Source of the DNA: Desulfogranum japonicum DSM 18378
Lineage (GTDB): Bacteria; Desulfobacterota; Desulfobulbia; Desulfobulbales; Desulfobulbaceae
Direction of reading: 5' to 3'
Length of the DNA: 64,000 nucleotides
NCBI RefSeq assembly: GCF_000429945.1
Contig: NZ_AUCV01000001.1
Span: forward strand, 372,001 to 436,000
The notes below the pieces were generated by a model. That model ran no database searches. It saw nothing but the letters and a program-made list of their open reading frames with translations, and was not told where the DNA came from. Position 1 is the first letter of the stretch. Each line of letters opens with the position of its first letter. Both the position numbers and the translations under genes were made by a program. This document shows positions 1-8,338 of the stretch, in pieces.

Positions 1-1
1 T

Positions 2-322
2 GAAAAATGGACTGTAAAATGCGATGTTCTAGCTTCCGTTGATTTGGGAATAGGAGTAACCTGCGGCGATGTGTTTTTGGGGAATGTCGGCTCGGTGCAG
101 CGTTTTGACTATACGGTGATTGGTCACGATGTCAACTTGGCCCAGCGTCTGGCAGCACTCTCTTCATCCTGCAGTATTTATGTGACGAGCCGGGTAAAGG
201 AGAATGTAAAAGACGCGTTTGTTCTGGAGAGCAGGGGCCCTACTCAGCTCAGGGGCATTGAACATCCACTTGAAGTTTTTTCTCTCAAAGGTATGAAAGA
301 TAAGGGCTGTGGCAAATACTAA
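2..322 (+). CDS. Adenylate/guanylate cyclase catalytic domain, C-terminal part (cut by window edge)
   Basis: The reading frame is open from base 2, so the gene starts before the window. The visible ~106 residues carry the C-terminal half of a class III nucleotidyl cyclase homology domain: a GNVGS segment, then R-x-DYTVIG and VNLAQRL, the usual substrate-binding and dimer-interface signature. The protein stops soon after the domain, at a TAA at 320-322, so the cyclase domain is C-terminal. By family it makes cAMP or cGMP from ATP or GTP. The N-terminal sensor region cannot be seen. The next gene (PilZ) is on the opposite strand, so this is the end of its transcript. The domain call is firm; nucleotide specificity is unknown. 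Confidence 0.85.
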   Translation, partial: EKWTVKCDVLASVDLGIGVTCGDVFLGNVGSVQRFDYTVIGHDVNLAQRLAALSSSCSIYVTSRVKENVKDAFVLESRGPTQLRGIEHPLEVFSLKGMKDKGCGKY

Positions 323-491
323 CTATCCCAAAATTGCGCAGGATATCGGCTCATTTTCATAATTGTTCCAATGCTTTCATACTGCCCGTATTGATCCCTT
401 GGTAGAGTTATGGGAATGAGTTGAGGGACAAACAAGATTGGATAATTAATTTTTCCCGCGGCTCTGAGATCAAGGTGCGGATGGAGGATTT

Positions 492-986
492 TTATCGATT
501 GTCAGAGGGGCTGAACAGGCCGCTTACTTCTTCCCACCAGGCTTTTCGTGTAGTACTCCCTTTTTGTAATATTGTTTTTATGTTGTTCATGTGTGCTCCC
601 CGTGGGTTGTCAGTAAACTCAACGCCAAGCTTGTATGCACACACATTTTTATGCCTGAATAAATTCATCCAAATCGGTTTTGCTTTAATGGTGACGTTGT
701 TGAGGTTCGGAGGAAGATCAATCGTCAACTGCAGAAGGTATGCCGTGTGCTCCATCGTAGAGTGAAAGATATGGAAATTACCCTGCATTACCTGGGTAAT
801 GAGCAGGCATGAACCATGTTCAGAGATGTCAATAATACGGGTAGAAAATGGACCAGCCAGGATTTCGCCAGTGTCATTGTTTATGGCATGAATAGCAATG
901 GGAAGGTAATCCGGCTCCCGTTTTGATCTGCGTTTGTCAATTGTCATGTTATCATGGAGAAGTAAGTGTTTTTCGTATGATATCAC
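492..986 (-). CDS. PilZ domain protein (probable c-di-GMP receptor)
   Basis: This 164-residue single-domain protein has the two PilZ signatures: a basic RxxxR-like stretch near residue 18 (KRRSKRE) and a D-x-S-x-x-G motif (DISEHGS) near residue 52. Both bind c-di-GMP in the family. A beta-rich body follows and there is no membrane segment, so it is probably a cytoplasmic effector linked to motility or surface behaviour. The start is a GTG (986) with a GGAG about 8 bases upstream. The internal ATG at 947 lacks a ribosome-binding site, so I prefer the GTG. A structured repeat (1018-1126) lies just upstream and may contain or displace its promoter. Its target pathway is unknown. Confidence 0.8.
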   Translation of the reverse strand: MISYEKHLLLHDNMTIDKRRSKREPDYLPIAIHAINNDTGEILAGPFSTRIIDISEHGSCLLITQVMQGNFHIFHSTMEHTAYLLQLTIDLPPNLNNVTIKAKPIWMNLFRHKNVCAYKLGVEFTDNPRGAHMNNIKTILQKGSTTRKAWWEEVSGLFSPSDNR

Positions 987-1017
987 ACAACAACTCCAGG
1001 GAAAATTAAAATAACGT

Positions 1018-1126
1018 GTAACTACTCGCAGAAGAGACGTATAAGCTTGAAAGTCTCCAATATTTGTAACCAGTTACAAATACTGAAGTTAATCGAAGGT
1101 CTAGGTCTTCTCCTGTGAGTAGTTAC
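1018..1126. repeat. MITE-like structured repeat, copy 1 (GTAACTACTC ends)
   Basis: A perfect 10-bp inverted repeat, GTAACTACTC at 1018-1027 and GAGTAGTTAC at 1117-1126, bounds a 109-bp non-coding segment. Inside it is a second palindrome with 10-bp arms, TATTTGTAAC (1061-1070) and GTTACAAATA (1073-1082). The ends closely match those of the element at 14239-14348 (shared GTAACT[A/G]CTC[A/G]CAG form), so this looks like a dispersed family. It lies between the folE2 stop and the pilZ start. It contains no ORF. Confidence 0.6.
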
Positions 1127-1129
1127 CAA

Positions 1130-1879
1130 TCAGCAACAGGAGGAGTCCAGGTCCTTGCTGTCAATATACGCATAAGCGCTGTGTTTGTGTATTGATTCGA
1201 AACTTTCAACCTCTACAGAAAACCAGTCGATTTCTTTACGTTTGCGTAATTCCATGGTCACTTTGCGGGCTACGTCTTCAACAAACATGGGGGTATTATA
1301 TGCTTTTTCCGTGACAAATTTTTCGTCAGGTCGCTTTAAGAGAGCATATACTTCACAAGATCCACATTGTTCAATGAGCCTGATCAGGTCTTCGAGCCAT
1401 ATAAAACCGCTTGGCTGCACTGTTAAGGTTACTTGCGCCCGCTGGTTATGTGCACCGAATTCACTGATTTCTTTGGAGCATGGACATAACGTGGTGAGGG
1501 GAACTGTTACACTAAGTCGTGGAGAAGGGTTGGGCTCTGAAGAACCGGTAATACGGCATTGATACTCCATGATGCTGGTTGTTCCTGAGACCGGAGCAAC
1601 CTTTTGAATAAAATAGGGGAACGTGAAGCTCATTCGAGCTTCTTCTGCCTGGAGTTGTTGCTTCACTTCCCTTAGCAGCGTTGGCAGTATACCAACGTGA
1701 AGATCTTCTGTATACGTCCCCAGCAAGGGGATTATCTGTTCGATGCAGGAGTCTTTGTCACCATGTACCATATGCACATGGAGGTCGACTGTGGCGATGC
1801 TTTGTTGGATTGTTCCTTCTTTGGTTCTAATGGAAATGGGGCGGCTGAGTTGATGGATGCCGACTGCCTGTAGGGTCAT
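1130..1879 (-). CDS. folE2: GTP cyclohydrolase FolE2 (type IB)
   Basis: The 249-residue protein matches the FolE2 (GTP cyclohydrolase IB) family. It would convert GTP to 7,8-dihydroneopterin triphosphate, the first step of folate synthesis, in the cytoplasm. The family signature is present: a metal-site cysteine in TTLCPCSKEIS near residue 134 followed by GAHNQR. The length is close to the usual 250-270 residues. Type IB enzymes can use metals other than zinc, known from other bacteria. A GAGGAAGAG ribosome-binding site precedes the ATG. It appears monocistronic, with hslR divergent on the other side. Confidence 0.93.
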   Translation of the reverse strand: MTLQAVGIHQLSRPISIRTKEGTIQQSIATVDLHVHMVHGDKDSCIEQIIPLLGTYTEDLHVGILPTLLREVKQQLQAEEARMSFTFPYFIQKVAPVSGTTSIMEYQCRITGSSEPNPSPRLSVTVPLTTLCPCSKEISEFGAHNQRAQVTLTVQPSGFIWLEDLIRLIEQCGSCEVYALLKRPDEKFVTEKAYNTPMFVEDVARKVTMELRKRKEIDWFSVEVESFESIHKHSAYAYIDSKDLDSSCC

Positions 1880-2111
1880 TTACGATCTCTTCCTCTCTGT
1901 AATAAAAAAAAGTATTGCTTCTTTCTACCATGAACCGGCGGGTTAATGGAAGATGATTTGCAAGGCCAGCGAGCGAAAAAGGTAGCTGGTTGCACCAACT
2001 TTGTTTGATGCACATAATAAACTGTGTTAAGGTTTTATATTTCATTTCATTCATGTCGATTGCTGATAGAAAAGCAATTTGCAGTAAGAACATCTTCAAT
2101 CAGTTAATTTT

Positions 2112-2495
2112 ATGGTGGATACTGTCAGGATAGATAAATGGCTGTGGGCAGCACGCTTTTTTAAAACCCGATCACTCGCGGCCAAGGCTGTCAACGGTGG
2201 GCATGTACATGTTAACGGAAGCAGGGTAAAACCGGCCAGGACGGTACGTGAAGGGGATCAGCTCGTTATTACCAAAGGGAGCCTGGCATTTGATGTAACT
2301 ATACTCGAACTGAGTGAACGTAGAGGACCTGCTCAAGTAGCACAGACTCTTTATGTCGAAAGTGAGGAGTCGAAAGTCAGACGGGAGCGAATCAGGGAAG
2401 ATAGAAAACTGATACGAGCGCCGGCTGCAAAACCAGACAGACGACCGGATAAACGTGAACGTCGAAAAATTAGAGCTTTTTTGAAAAAAGATTAA
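2112..2495 (+). CDS. hslR: S4-domain heat-shock protein Hsp15 (HslR)
   Basis: This 127-residue protein has an N-terminal S4 RNA-binding domain (about residues 4-65: RIDKWLWAARFFKTRS, then GGHVHVNG) and a strongly basic, Arg/Lys-rich C-terminal tail. That is the layout of Hsp15/HslR. In E. coli Hsp15 binds stalled 50S subunits carrying peptidyl-tRNA and helps recycle them. It is followed after about 75 bases by the purine genes on the same strand and may be co-transcribed with them. The family call is good; the role here is inferred from the family. Confidence 0.88.
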   Translation: MVDTVRIDKWLWAARFFKTRSLAAKAVNGGHVHVNGSRVKPARTVREGDQLVITKGSLAFDVTILELSERRGPAQVAQTLYVESEESKVRRERIREDRKLIRAPAAKPDRRPDKRERRKIRAFLKKD

Positions 2496-2570
2496 CTATA
2501 TCCGGTTTTTGCAATCAATATCGGATGATTACCCCGACCATGAGGAAGGGCTATTGGTGGAGAAAAAAAT

Positions 2571-3191
2571 ATGCAGACTGTTAAGCGTGCCTTGATTAGC
2601 TTAACCGATAAAAGCGGTATCGAAGAATTTGCCAGAGAACTGGCGGATTTGGGGATTGAATTACTTTCAACCGGTGGTACGGCAAAAAAACTGCGTGACA
2701 GTGGATTGGTGGTTACCGATGTCTCGACGTTTACGGGTTTCCCTGAAATGTTGGATGGCCGGGTAAAGACATTGCATCCTAAGGTTCATGGCGCAATTCT
2801 CCATCAAAGGGATAATGAACAGCACCTGCAACAATGCCAGGAGCATTGTATCGGCTCCATAGATTTGGTTGCAGTCAACCTTTATGCGTTCAGTGAGACT
2901 GTAGCCCAGCCTGATTGTAAATTTGCTGATGCCATTGAAAATATAGATATTGGCGGGCCAACATTGTTGAGGGCTTCTGCCAAGAATTTTCAAGATGTTA
3001 CCGTTATCGTTGACCCGGATGATTATCCATTGGTTCTACAGGAAATTAAGGAGCACGGTAATACCACTTTGACCACACGATTTTACCTGGCTAAAAAAGT
3101 TTTTTCACTGACATCATCCTATGACAATGCCATTATCAGATGGATGGAAACCGTAGATGTGAGTAAAGAATCCTATTTCTGCGGAGAATAA
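2571..3191 (+). CDS. purH: Stand-alone IMP cyclohydrolase (N-terminal half of PurH)
   Basis: The 206-residue product covers only the methylglyoxal-synthase-like IMP cyclohydrolase domain of Pur[15 protein letters not shown] at the N terminus, LLSTGGTAK, then [13 protein letters not shown] and [14 protein letters not shown]. Bifunctional PurH is about 520 residues. The AICAR formyltransferase domain is absent here and the frame ends cleanly at TAA. The enzyme would close the ring of FAICAR to give IMP. A separate transformylase must be encoded elsewhere if the pathway is complete. A GGTGGAG ribosome-binding site precedes the ATG. purN starts three bases downstream, so the genes form an operon. 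This looks like a natural split, not a truncation. Confidence 0.9.
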   Translation: MQTVKRALISLTDKSGIEEFARELADLGIELLSTGGTAKKLRDSGLVVTDVSTFTGFPEMLDGRVKTLHPKVHGAILHQRDNEQHLQQCQEHCIGSIDLVAVNLYAFSETVAQPDCKFADAIENIDIGGPTLLRASAKNFQDVTVIVDPDDYPLVLQEIKEHGNTTLTTRFYLAKKVFSLTSSYDNAIIRWMETVDVSKESYFCGE

Positions 3192-3193
3192 AG

Positions 3194-3775
3194 ATGCTGC
3201 GTCTAGCCGTTTTACTCTCCGGAAGTGGAAGAACACTTGATAATTTTCATGAGTGTATAACTACTGGAAAACTCAAGGCTCAGATAGAAGTTGTCGTATC
3301 CAATGTCGAAACCGCGTTGGGGCTGACCAAGGCAAAACAGTATGGGTATCCTGCTTTCTATGCTGAGGACAGTGATGCGATCAATTCCCTGCTCAGAGAA
3401 TACTCCATTGATTTGATAGTGCTTGCCGGGTATCTGAAATTGTATCAGCCTCCGGAAGAGTTTGGCCGTGCTGTGTTAAATATTCACCCCTCTTTAATCC
3501 CTTCGTTTTGCGGTAAAGGCTATTATGGCCATCATGTCCACGAAGCCGTAAAGTCGAAAGGGTGTACGGTCAGTGGGTGTACTGTCCATTTTGCCAATGA
3601 ACGTTATGATGAGGGACCAATAGTTCTTCAGCGTTGTGTTGCCATAGACTATGATGATTCTCCTGATGATATTGCCGATAAAGTGTTTGCTGTGGAGTGT
3701 GAAACCTTCCCGGAAGCAATCAACCTGGTAGATACCCTGGGGATTGACTTTTTTTGGAATCGGGGAGGACGATAA
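3194..3775 (+). CDS. purN: Phosphoribosylglycinamide formyltransferase (PurN)
   Basis: The 193-residue protein has the PurN fold and active-site signature: GSGRT near residue 10 for the phosphoribosyl site, NIHPSLIPSF near residue 96 holding the catalytic Asn and His, and YDEGPIVLQ near residue 138 with the catalytic Asp. It transfers a formyl group from 10-formyl-THF to GAR, step three of purine synthesis. The glycine loop after HPSLIP is unusual (SFCGKGYYG, against the common FxGxxA), so some divergence is visible. It is coupled to the upstream IMP cyclohydrolase and its TAA overlaps the ATG of pyrR. Confidence 0.88.
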   Translation: MLRLAVLLSGSGRTLDNFHECITTGKLKAQIEVVVSNVETALGLTKAKQYGYPAFYAEDSDAINSLLREYSIDLIVLAGYLKLYQPPEEFGRAVLNIHPSLIPSFCGKGYYGHHVHEAVKSKGCTVSGCTVHFANERYDEGPIVLQRCVAIDYDDSPDDIADKVFAVECETFPEAINLVDTLGIDFFWNRGGR

Positions 3776-4308
3776 TGGAAAAGCAGGCAATTATGAATGG
3801 CCAGGACATTGAGCGGAGCCTTGACCGAATCAGCTTGGAAATCATCGAGAGGCACCACGGTGTTGAAGAGTTGTCTCTTGTGGGCATACATACAGGAGGA
3901 GTATTCCTGGCCAGACGATTGCAAGAAAAAATTTTTGAGCACGAAGGGATGAGACTGCCCATCGGCGAGCTGGATATCACTCTGTACAGGGACGATTGGA
4001 GCCTGATTTCACAGAATCCCATTGTGCGCAGGTCTGATATAGGTTTTGTGCTTGAAGACAGAAAAGTAATACTTGTAGATGATGTCGTTTTTACCGGACG
4101 GACCATCAGAGCAGCCATGGACGCACTGATGGATTACGGACGGCCCCGTTCAATTCAACTGGCAGTTCTTATAGATCGAGGTGGAAGGGAACTTCCCATT
4201 CAACCCGATTATGTCGGAATGGCCATGTGTGTAACATCCAATGAGCGTGTAGATGTTTTGTTACATGAGTGTAATGAAGAGGATGGCGTTGTATTAACAA
4301 CGGTCTGA
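3775..4308 (+). CDS. pyrR: PyrR bifunctional pyrimidine regulator / uracil phosphoribosyltransferase
   Basis: A 177-residue PyrR: the PRPP-binding loop ILVDDVVFTGRT lies near residue 101, preceded by LDITLYRDD. In the family it binds UMP or UTP and attenuates pyr mRNA, and also converts uracil plus PRPP to UMP. I place the start at the ATG overlapping the purN stop (TAATG), 6 bases after a GGAGG, instead of the in-frame start 21 bases upstream. Linkage to purine genes and the lack of adjacent pyr genes are notable. Whether it acts as an RNA attenuator here cannot be told from this window. Confidence 0.9.
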   Translation: MEKQAIMNGQDIERSLDRISLEIIERHHGVEELSLVGIHTGGVFLARRLQEKIFEHEGMRLPIGELDITLYRDDWSLISQNPIVRRSDIGFVLEDRKVILVDDVVFTGRTIRAAMDALMDYGRPRSIQLAVLIDRGGRELPIQPDYVGMAMCVTSNERVDVLLHECNEEDGVVLTTV

Positions 4309-4539
4309 ACATATGTAATCGCTCACCAGCGGTCCCACGGAGTCTTTCTTCAGCCGTTTACGAATTGGCTGCTGTGCATGGACAGGCCCACGCCCGCCAG
4401 TCAATGTGTGCATAAGTTACGCACCTGAACCGCTTAGAGTTAGGGAAGACAGCCAATTTTTTTATCCTGGTGAAAACGGTTATGAACATATTCAAGACGG
4501 GGAGCCGCTGTCTGGTGAACCATATACTGGCAACAGGCT

Positions 4540-6006
4540 ATGGAGCATAATCAGAATAATATACCAACTCCTGACGATCTGCAAAGCATCTGTCAAAGAG
4601 TACAGGCAAAGTCGGAGAGTTACGAAAAATACAATTTTTCCAGGCGGCATAACGACTTTCTCAAGGCATTTTTCGACCTTGCCCAGGAATATGATACGCT
4701 GGATGATTTTTACAGAATCTGTGTATCTGTCCCGTGCATTATGCTTGGCATTTACAGCAACCTGTATCTCTGTAAAGATGAGATGTTGAAGCTGGTATGC
4801 TCTTCGAAGAATGGTGTTATTACTCAGCCCTGTCCTGCTCGATATCCGGTTCAAATACATGAAACTCCGTATGAAATGAGCGGTTCCTATATTATACCGA
4901 TCTTCAGTAAATATGCTTTTGCTCCCACATCCATTCATGAAAATCGGCATAAACATGAAAGCAGCCATAGACAGACTTCCCTCTGGAATGATATCCAGGG
5001 GAATTGTGAGAGCGGAAGAATTCTTGGTATGTATGAAATTCTCGTACCAGAGGGTATTTGCGAAGAGGATAAGTTCTTCTTTGCAAAATATGCGAACCGT
5101 ATAGGGTATAATCTTGATAACAGACTTATCGCTTTACAGAATATTGAGCACCTGAAATTCATAAATAGCCTGGTTGTCGATATTGAGCATAATATCATTG
5201 TGCCCAATATGTACTTTAAACATCTGTTCAATCAGCTGAAAAAGAAAATTGATCGGATAGATCAACTGCTGGATTCAATGCATGCGCTGGAACAGAATGA
5301 AACTGTTACAAAAGATGACTGCAAAAAATGTCACAGTCAACTTCAGGAAGTACAGGACGACCTGTTGACCTACCACCAGGAAATGGTCAAGCACCATTCC
5401 AATACCAGCCTTTTTCTTGAAAGCCTGTTCCGTCGAGAGCATTTTGAGCGAGGGTATCTGGTATTGCGGCCCAAACAATGTTATGTGGAAAAAGATGTCA
5501 TTCTTCCCCAGCTGGAACATTATGCCAGTCGCTTACAGGCAGCCAACATAACCATAGAACGGCCTGAAGACATGAAAGAAGAAGACTTTCATATTGTGGT
5601 GGATATCGGTCTGCTTGCACAGGTATATGCCAATCTGTTCTCCAATGCCGCCAAATATACCCAAGAGGTGGTGGATGAAAATGGAACAAAGCGGAAAACA
5701 ATGGCATATGGTCGTGAGTTGGTTGAGAATTTTCCGGGTCCCGGCCAAAAAGGAGTTAAATTTAATGTCTTTACCACTGGTCCTCATATGACTTCCTCAG
5801 AGGGGGAAGGCCTTTTTCAGGAAGGAATTCGTGGTCAGGGGAGCAGTTCTATTCCAGGAACGGGCCATGGACTTTCGTTTATTCGTCAGGTCATAGAGTT
5901 GCATGGTGGTATTGCTGGATATGAACCGACCCCTTTGGGTAATAATTTTTATTTTATTCTGCCACTGCCATCAATGGACTATCCTTTGAAAGTGTTTAGC
6001 GCCTAA
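4540..6006 (+). CDS. Sensor histidine kinase (soluble, orphan)
   Basis: This 488-residue protein has a GAF-like N-terminal region (about 40-200), a phosphoacceptor box DIEHNIIVPN (His about 217), a helical segment rich in charged residues with K-K-C-H at about 265, and a HATPase domain with N box NLFSNAAKYT (about 365) and G2 box GTGHGLSFIRQV followed by HGG. No transmembrane segment is evident, so it probably senses a cytoplasmic signal. No response regulator is adjacent, so its partner is unknown. The canonical G1 box is weak (FTTGPHMTSSEG). The kinase call is good but the signal is unknown. Confidence 0.82.
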   Translation: MEHNQNNIPTPDDLQSICQRVQAKSESYEKYNFSRRHNDFLKAFFDLAQEYDTLDDFYRICVSVPCIMLGIYSNLYLCKDEMLKLVCSSKNGVITQPCPARYPVQIHETPYEMSGSYIIPIFSKYAFAPTSIHENRHKHESSHRQTSLWNDIQGNCESGRILGMYEILVPEGICEEDKFFFAKYANRIGYNLDNRLIALQNIEHLKFINSLVVDIEHNIIVPNMYFKHLFNQLKKKIDRIDQLLDSMHALEQNETVTKDDCKKCHSQLQEVQDDLLTYHQEMVKHHSNTSLFLESLFRREHFERGYLVLRPKQCYVEKDVILPQLEHYASRLQAANITIERPEDMKEEDFHIVVDIGLLAQVYANLFSNAAKYTQEVVDENGTKRKTMAYGRELVENFPGPGQKGVKFNVFTTGPHMTSSEGEGLFQEGIRGQGSSSIPGTGHGLSFIRQVIELHGGIAGYEPTPLGNNFYFILPLPSMDYPLKVFSA

Positions 6007-6048
6007 GCCTGAATATCTTTCTCTTCTTTACTATCAATCCCAGTATTT

Positions 6049-8274
6049 ATGACAGAAATTAGTCAGCATGCTCCCCTGGAACTTCTCGCACCTGCAGGGA
6101 GTCTGGAAGCTTTTGCCGTTGCCCTGGAAGAAGGGGCTGATGCCGTTTATGTAGGGGCTCCCGGAGCTAATGCCAGGGCTCTGAGTCGTGATTTTTCCAT
6201 GTCGGAAATTGCCTGGATGTCCAGCTACGCCCATGAGAGAAAGAAAAAACTCTATGTGGCCATGAATTCCCTGCTCAAGGAAAGCGAGTTAAGGCCTGTT
6301 GTGGAATTTCTATCTGCCTGCGCAGAGGAAATTCATCCCGATGCGTTGATTATACAAGACATAGGGCTCTGGTTTCTTGCCCGCACGTACTTTCCCGGGC
6401 TACCTCTGCATGCATCCACGCTTCTTTCTGTGCATAATTCAACAGGGGTGCGTACCATGGAGTCACTGGGTATTGAACGTGTCGTTCTTGCCAGAGAACT
6501 CTCAATGCCTGAAATCAGAAAAATCAGTAATGAAACGACTGCGGAACTGGAAGTCTTTATCCATGGAGCCATGTGTTACAGCTACTCGGGATTGTGTCTC
6601 TTTTCAAGTCTCCATGGTGGAAAATCCAGCCTGCGGGGCCAATGTGTTCAACCCTGTAGAAGGAAATATACCCTGCAATCTTCCAAAGGCGGACGTGGTA
6701 CAAAGGGACAGGGGAAGAGTGGCTACTATTTTTCCATGAATGATTTAGGTGCGTTACGTTTTCTCAGGCAATTGCAGCAGACCAACGTTGTCAGTTTGAA
6801 AATCGAAGGACGTTTACGACCCGTCGAGTATGTACGCAACACCGTAAGGGCGTATAGGCTATGTCTTGATAATCTTCATACAAAGGGAAAAGAACAGGAG
6901 GCTGTTGAACAACAGGCCAGGCAGCTGCTCGACCAGGCCATGGGAAGATATCGTTGTGAAGGATACCTGGGAAAAGATCTGCACCAGGTGATAATGCCAC
7001 AGAAGACAGGTGGTGCAGGCACCTTTTTGGGATTTTGTAAACAGACTCAAGGCAAGGGAAAAGATACTCTGCTTACTCTGGTGTTAAAACAAAACATCCA
7101 GGTCGGCGATCGATTGCGTTTCCACGATGAAAAGCAGGATATTCGACAAAGTTTCACTTTAAAACGTCTGTGGAAACAGAATAAAGCTGTTAACACGGCC
7201 ATTAAAGGACAGACAGTGACCCTGCAGCTGCAAGACCAGTTGACCTCCCAGAGAGGACGGCCTTTAACTGGCCCATTGTTTAAGGTCGATGTAAAGGGAA
7301 GAGGGAAAAAGCACTCAGGATTCACTGACGACATAGAGAGAAAGCTTCCACGGATAAATATTGACCCAAATAACATTGAGCATGTGCTTAGGTCTATCTC
7401 GTGTAATCAGAGAATGGAGGCAAGTAAAAGCAGTGCCAGGAATCGCTCTGTTTCCACTTTGGACTGGTGGTATCGTCTCAGCTCTTTGCCCCCTGTCAAA
7501 CAGCGATTTCCAACCTCTGTTGCTCGCATTATTCTGCCGCTCAATACAAGAAATATGGAGCAGGTGCAGCAGTTGGGTAAACGAGCGATCCAGTTATATC
7601 CTTCCCTGGTATGGGCTCTTCCACCCATTATCCTAGAAAAGGATATGTCCCTGTATTCTCGCTGGCTGCAGCAACTTTTAGATTTTGGTTTTTTCTCTTT
7701 TCAACTGGGGATGGTCAGCCAGGTTGCTCTCTTCCACCAGATTGGACCGAGAACGCAGCCATGTTCTCTGTTTGCAGATTATACCTGGAATGTGTTAAAC
7801 AGTGCTGCTCTGCGTTTTGGTCAGTCAATGGGACTGAAAGGAATGATATTTTCCATTGAAACAGATAGGGAATCCCTGCAGCATAGTCTTCAATCCTATA
7901 ATCCTGACAATCTTCAGGGGGGTGAAAAGACGTGTAGCAGGCTTCAGGTAGGGATGTATGCCTATGGGTATCCACCTCTTTTTACTGCTCGGCTTCCTGT
8001 TGCAGAAGATAAGGAAAGACAGCGAATACGGAGTCCCAAGGGTGAGCAGTTTCTGGTTGAACGAAATCGGGAACTGACCCAGGTTCGTTCCCAACAGCCA
8101 TTCAGCCTTCTGCACGCTATACGTGATATCAGCGATGACGGCGTTGACTATGTGCTGATTGATTTGGAAGGCACTCTGATCAATAAAGAATTTCACAGAA
8201 TCAGTCGTTTGCTGAAAGGCGTTGACAGTGGTCAGAACACCATGAACGGTAACTATGCTGCTGGTCTACTGTAA
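6049..8274 (+). CDS. Peptidase U32 family protein (RlhA/YhbU-like, probable RNA modification)
   Basis: The 741-residue protein begins with the U32 signature LLAPAGSLEAFAVALEEGADAVYVG and contains the conserved HGAMCYSYSGLC near residue 175 and GQCVQPCRRKY near residue 201, whose cysteines could carry an Fe-S cluster. U32 proteins were named as collagenases, but RlhA and TrhP are now known to take part in 23S rRNA or tRNA hydroxylation. The length, with a long C-terminal extension, is nearer to RlhA (about 650) than to TrhP. It stands alone about 40 bases after the sensor kinase. A tRNA/rRNA role is inference by family. Confidence 0.82.
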   Translation: MTEISQHAPLELLAPAGSLEAFAVALEEGADAVYVGAPGANARALSRDFSMSEIAWMSSYAHERKKKLYVAMNSLLKESELRPVVEFLSACAEEIHPDALIIQDIGLWFLARTYFPGLPLHASTLLSVHNSTGVRTMESLGIERVVLARELSMPEIRKISNETTAELEVFIHGAMCYSYSGLCLFSSLHGGKSSLRGQCVQPCRRKYTLQSSKGGRGTKGQGKSGYYFSMNDLGALRFLRQLQQTNVVSLKIEGRLRPVEYVRNTVRAYRLCLDNLHTKGKEQEAVEQQARQLLDQAMGRYRCEGYLGKDLHQVIMPQKTGGAGTFLGFCKQTQGKGKDTLLTLVLKQNIQVGDRLRFHDEKQDIRQSFTLKRLWKQNKAVNTAIKGQTVTLQLQDQLTSQRGRPLTGPLFKVDVKGRGKKHSGFTDDIERKLPRINIDPNNIEHVLRSISCNQRMEASKSSARNRSVSTLDWWYRLSSLPPVKQRFPTSVARIILPLNTRNMEQVQQLGKRAIQLYPSLVWALPPIILEKDMSLYSRWLQQLLDFGFFSFQLGMVSQVALFHQIGPRTQPCSLFADYTWNVLNSAALRFGQSMGLKGMIFSIETDRESLQHSLQSYNPDNLQGGEKTCSRLQVGMYAYGYPPLFTARLPVAEDKERQRIRSPKGEQFLVERNRELTQVRSQQPFSLLHAIRDISDDGVDYVLIDLEGTLINKEFHRISRLLKGVDSGQNTMNGNYAAGLL

Positions 8275-8338
8275 GTCTTCCGTGTTTTGTTACAATAGAA
8301 TATCAGCCTAATATATAGCTGTTGCAGGTATACAACTA

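Noticed and set aside
421-765. A plus-strand ORF of 114 codons
   Set aside because: It overlaps the PilZ gene in antisense and has no motif or ribosome-binding site.
1827-2099. A minus-strand ORF upstream of folE2
   Set aside because: It overlaps the folE2 start and the hslR promoter region and has no family match.
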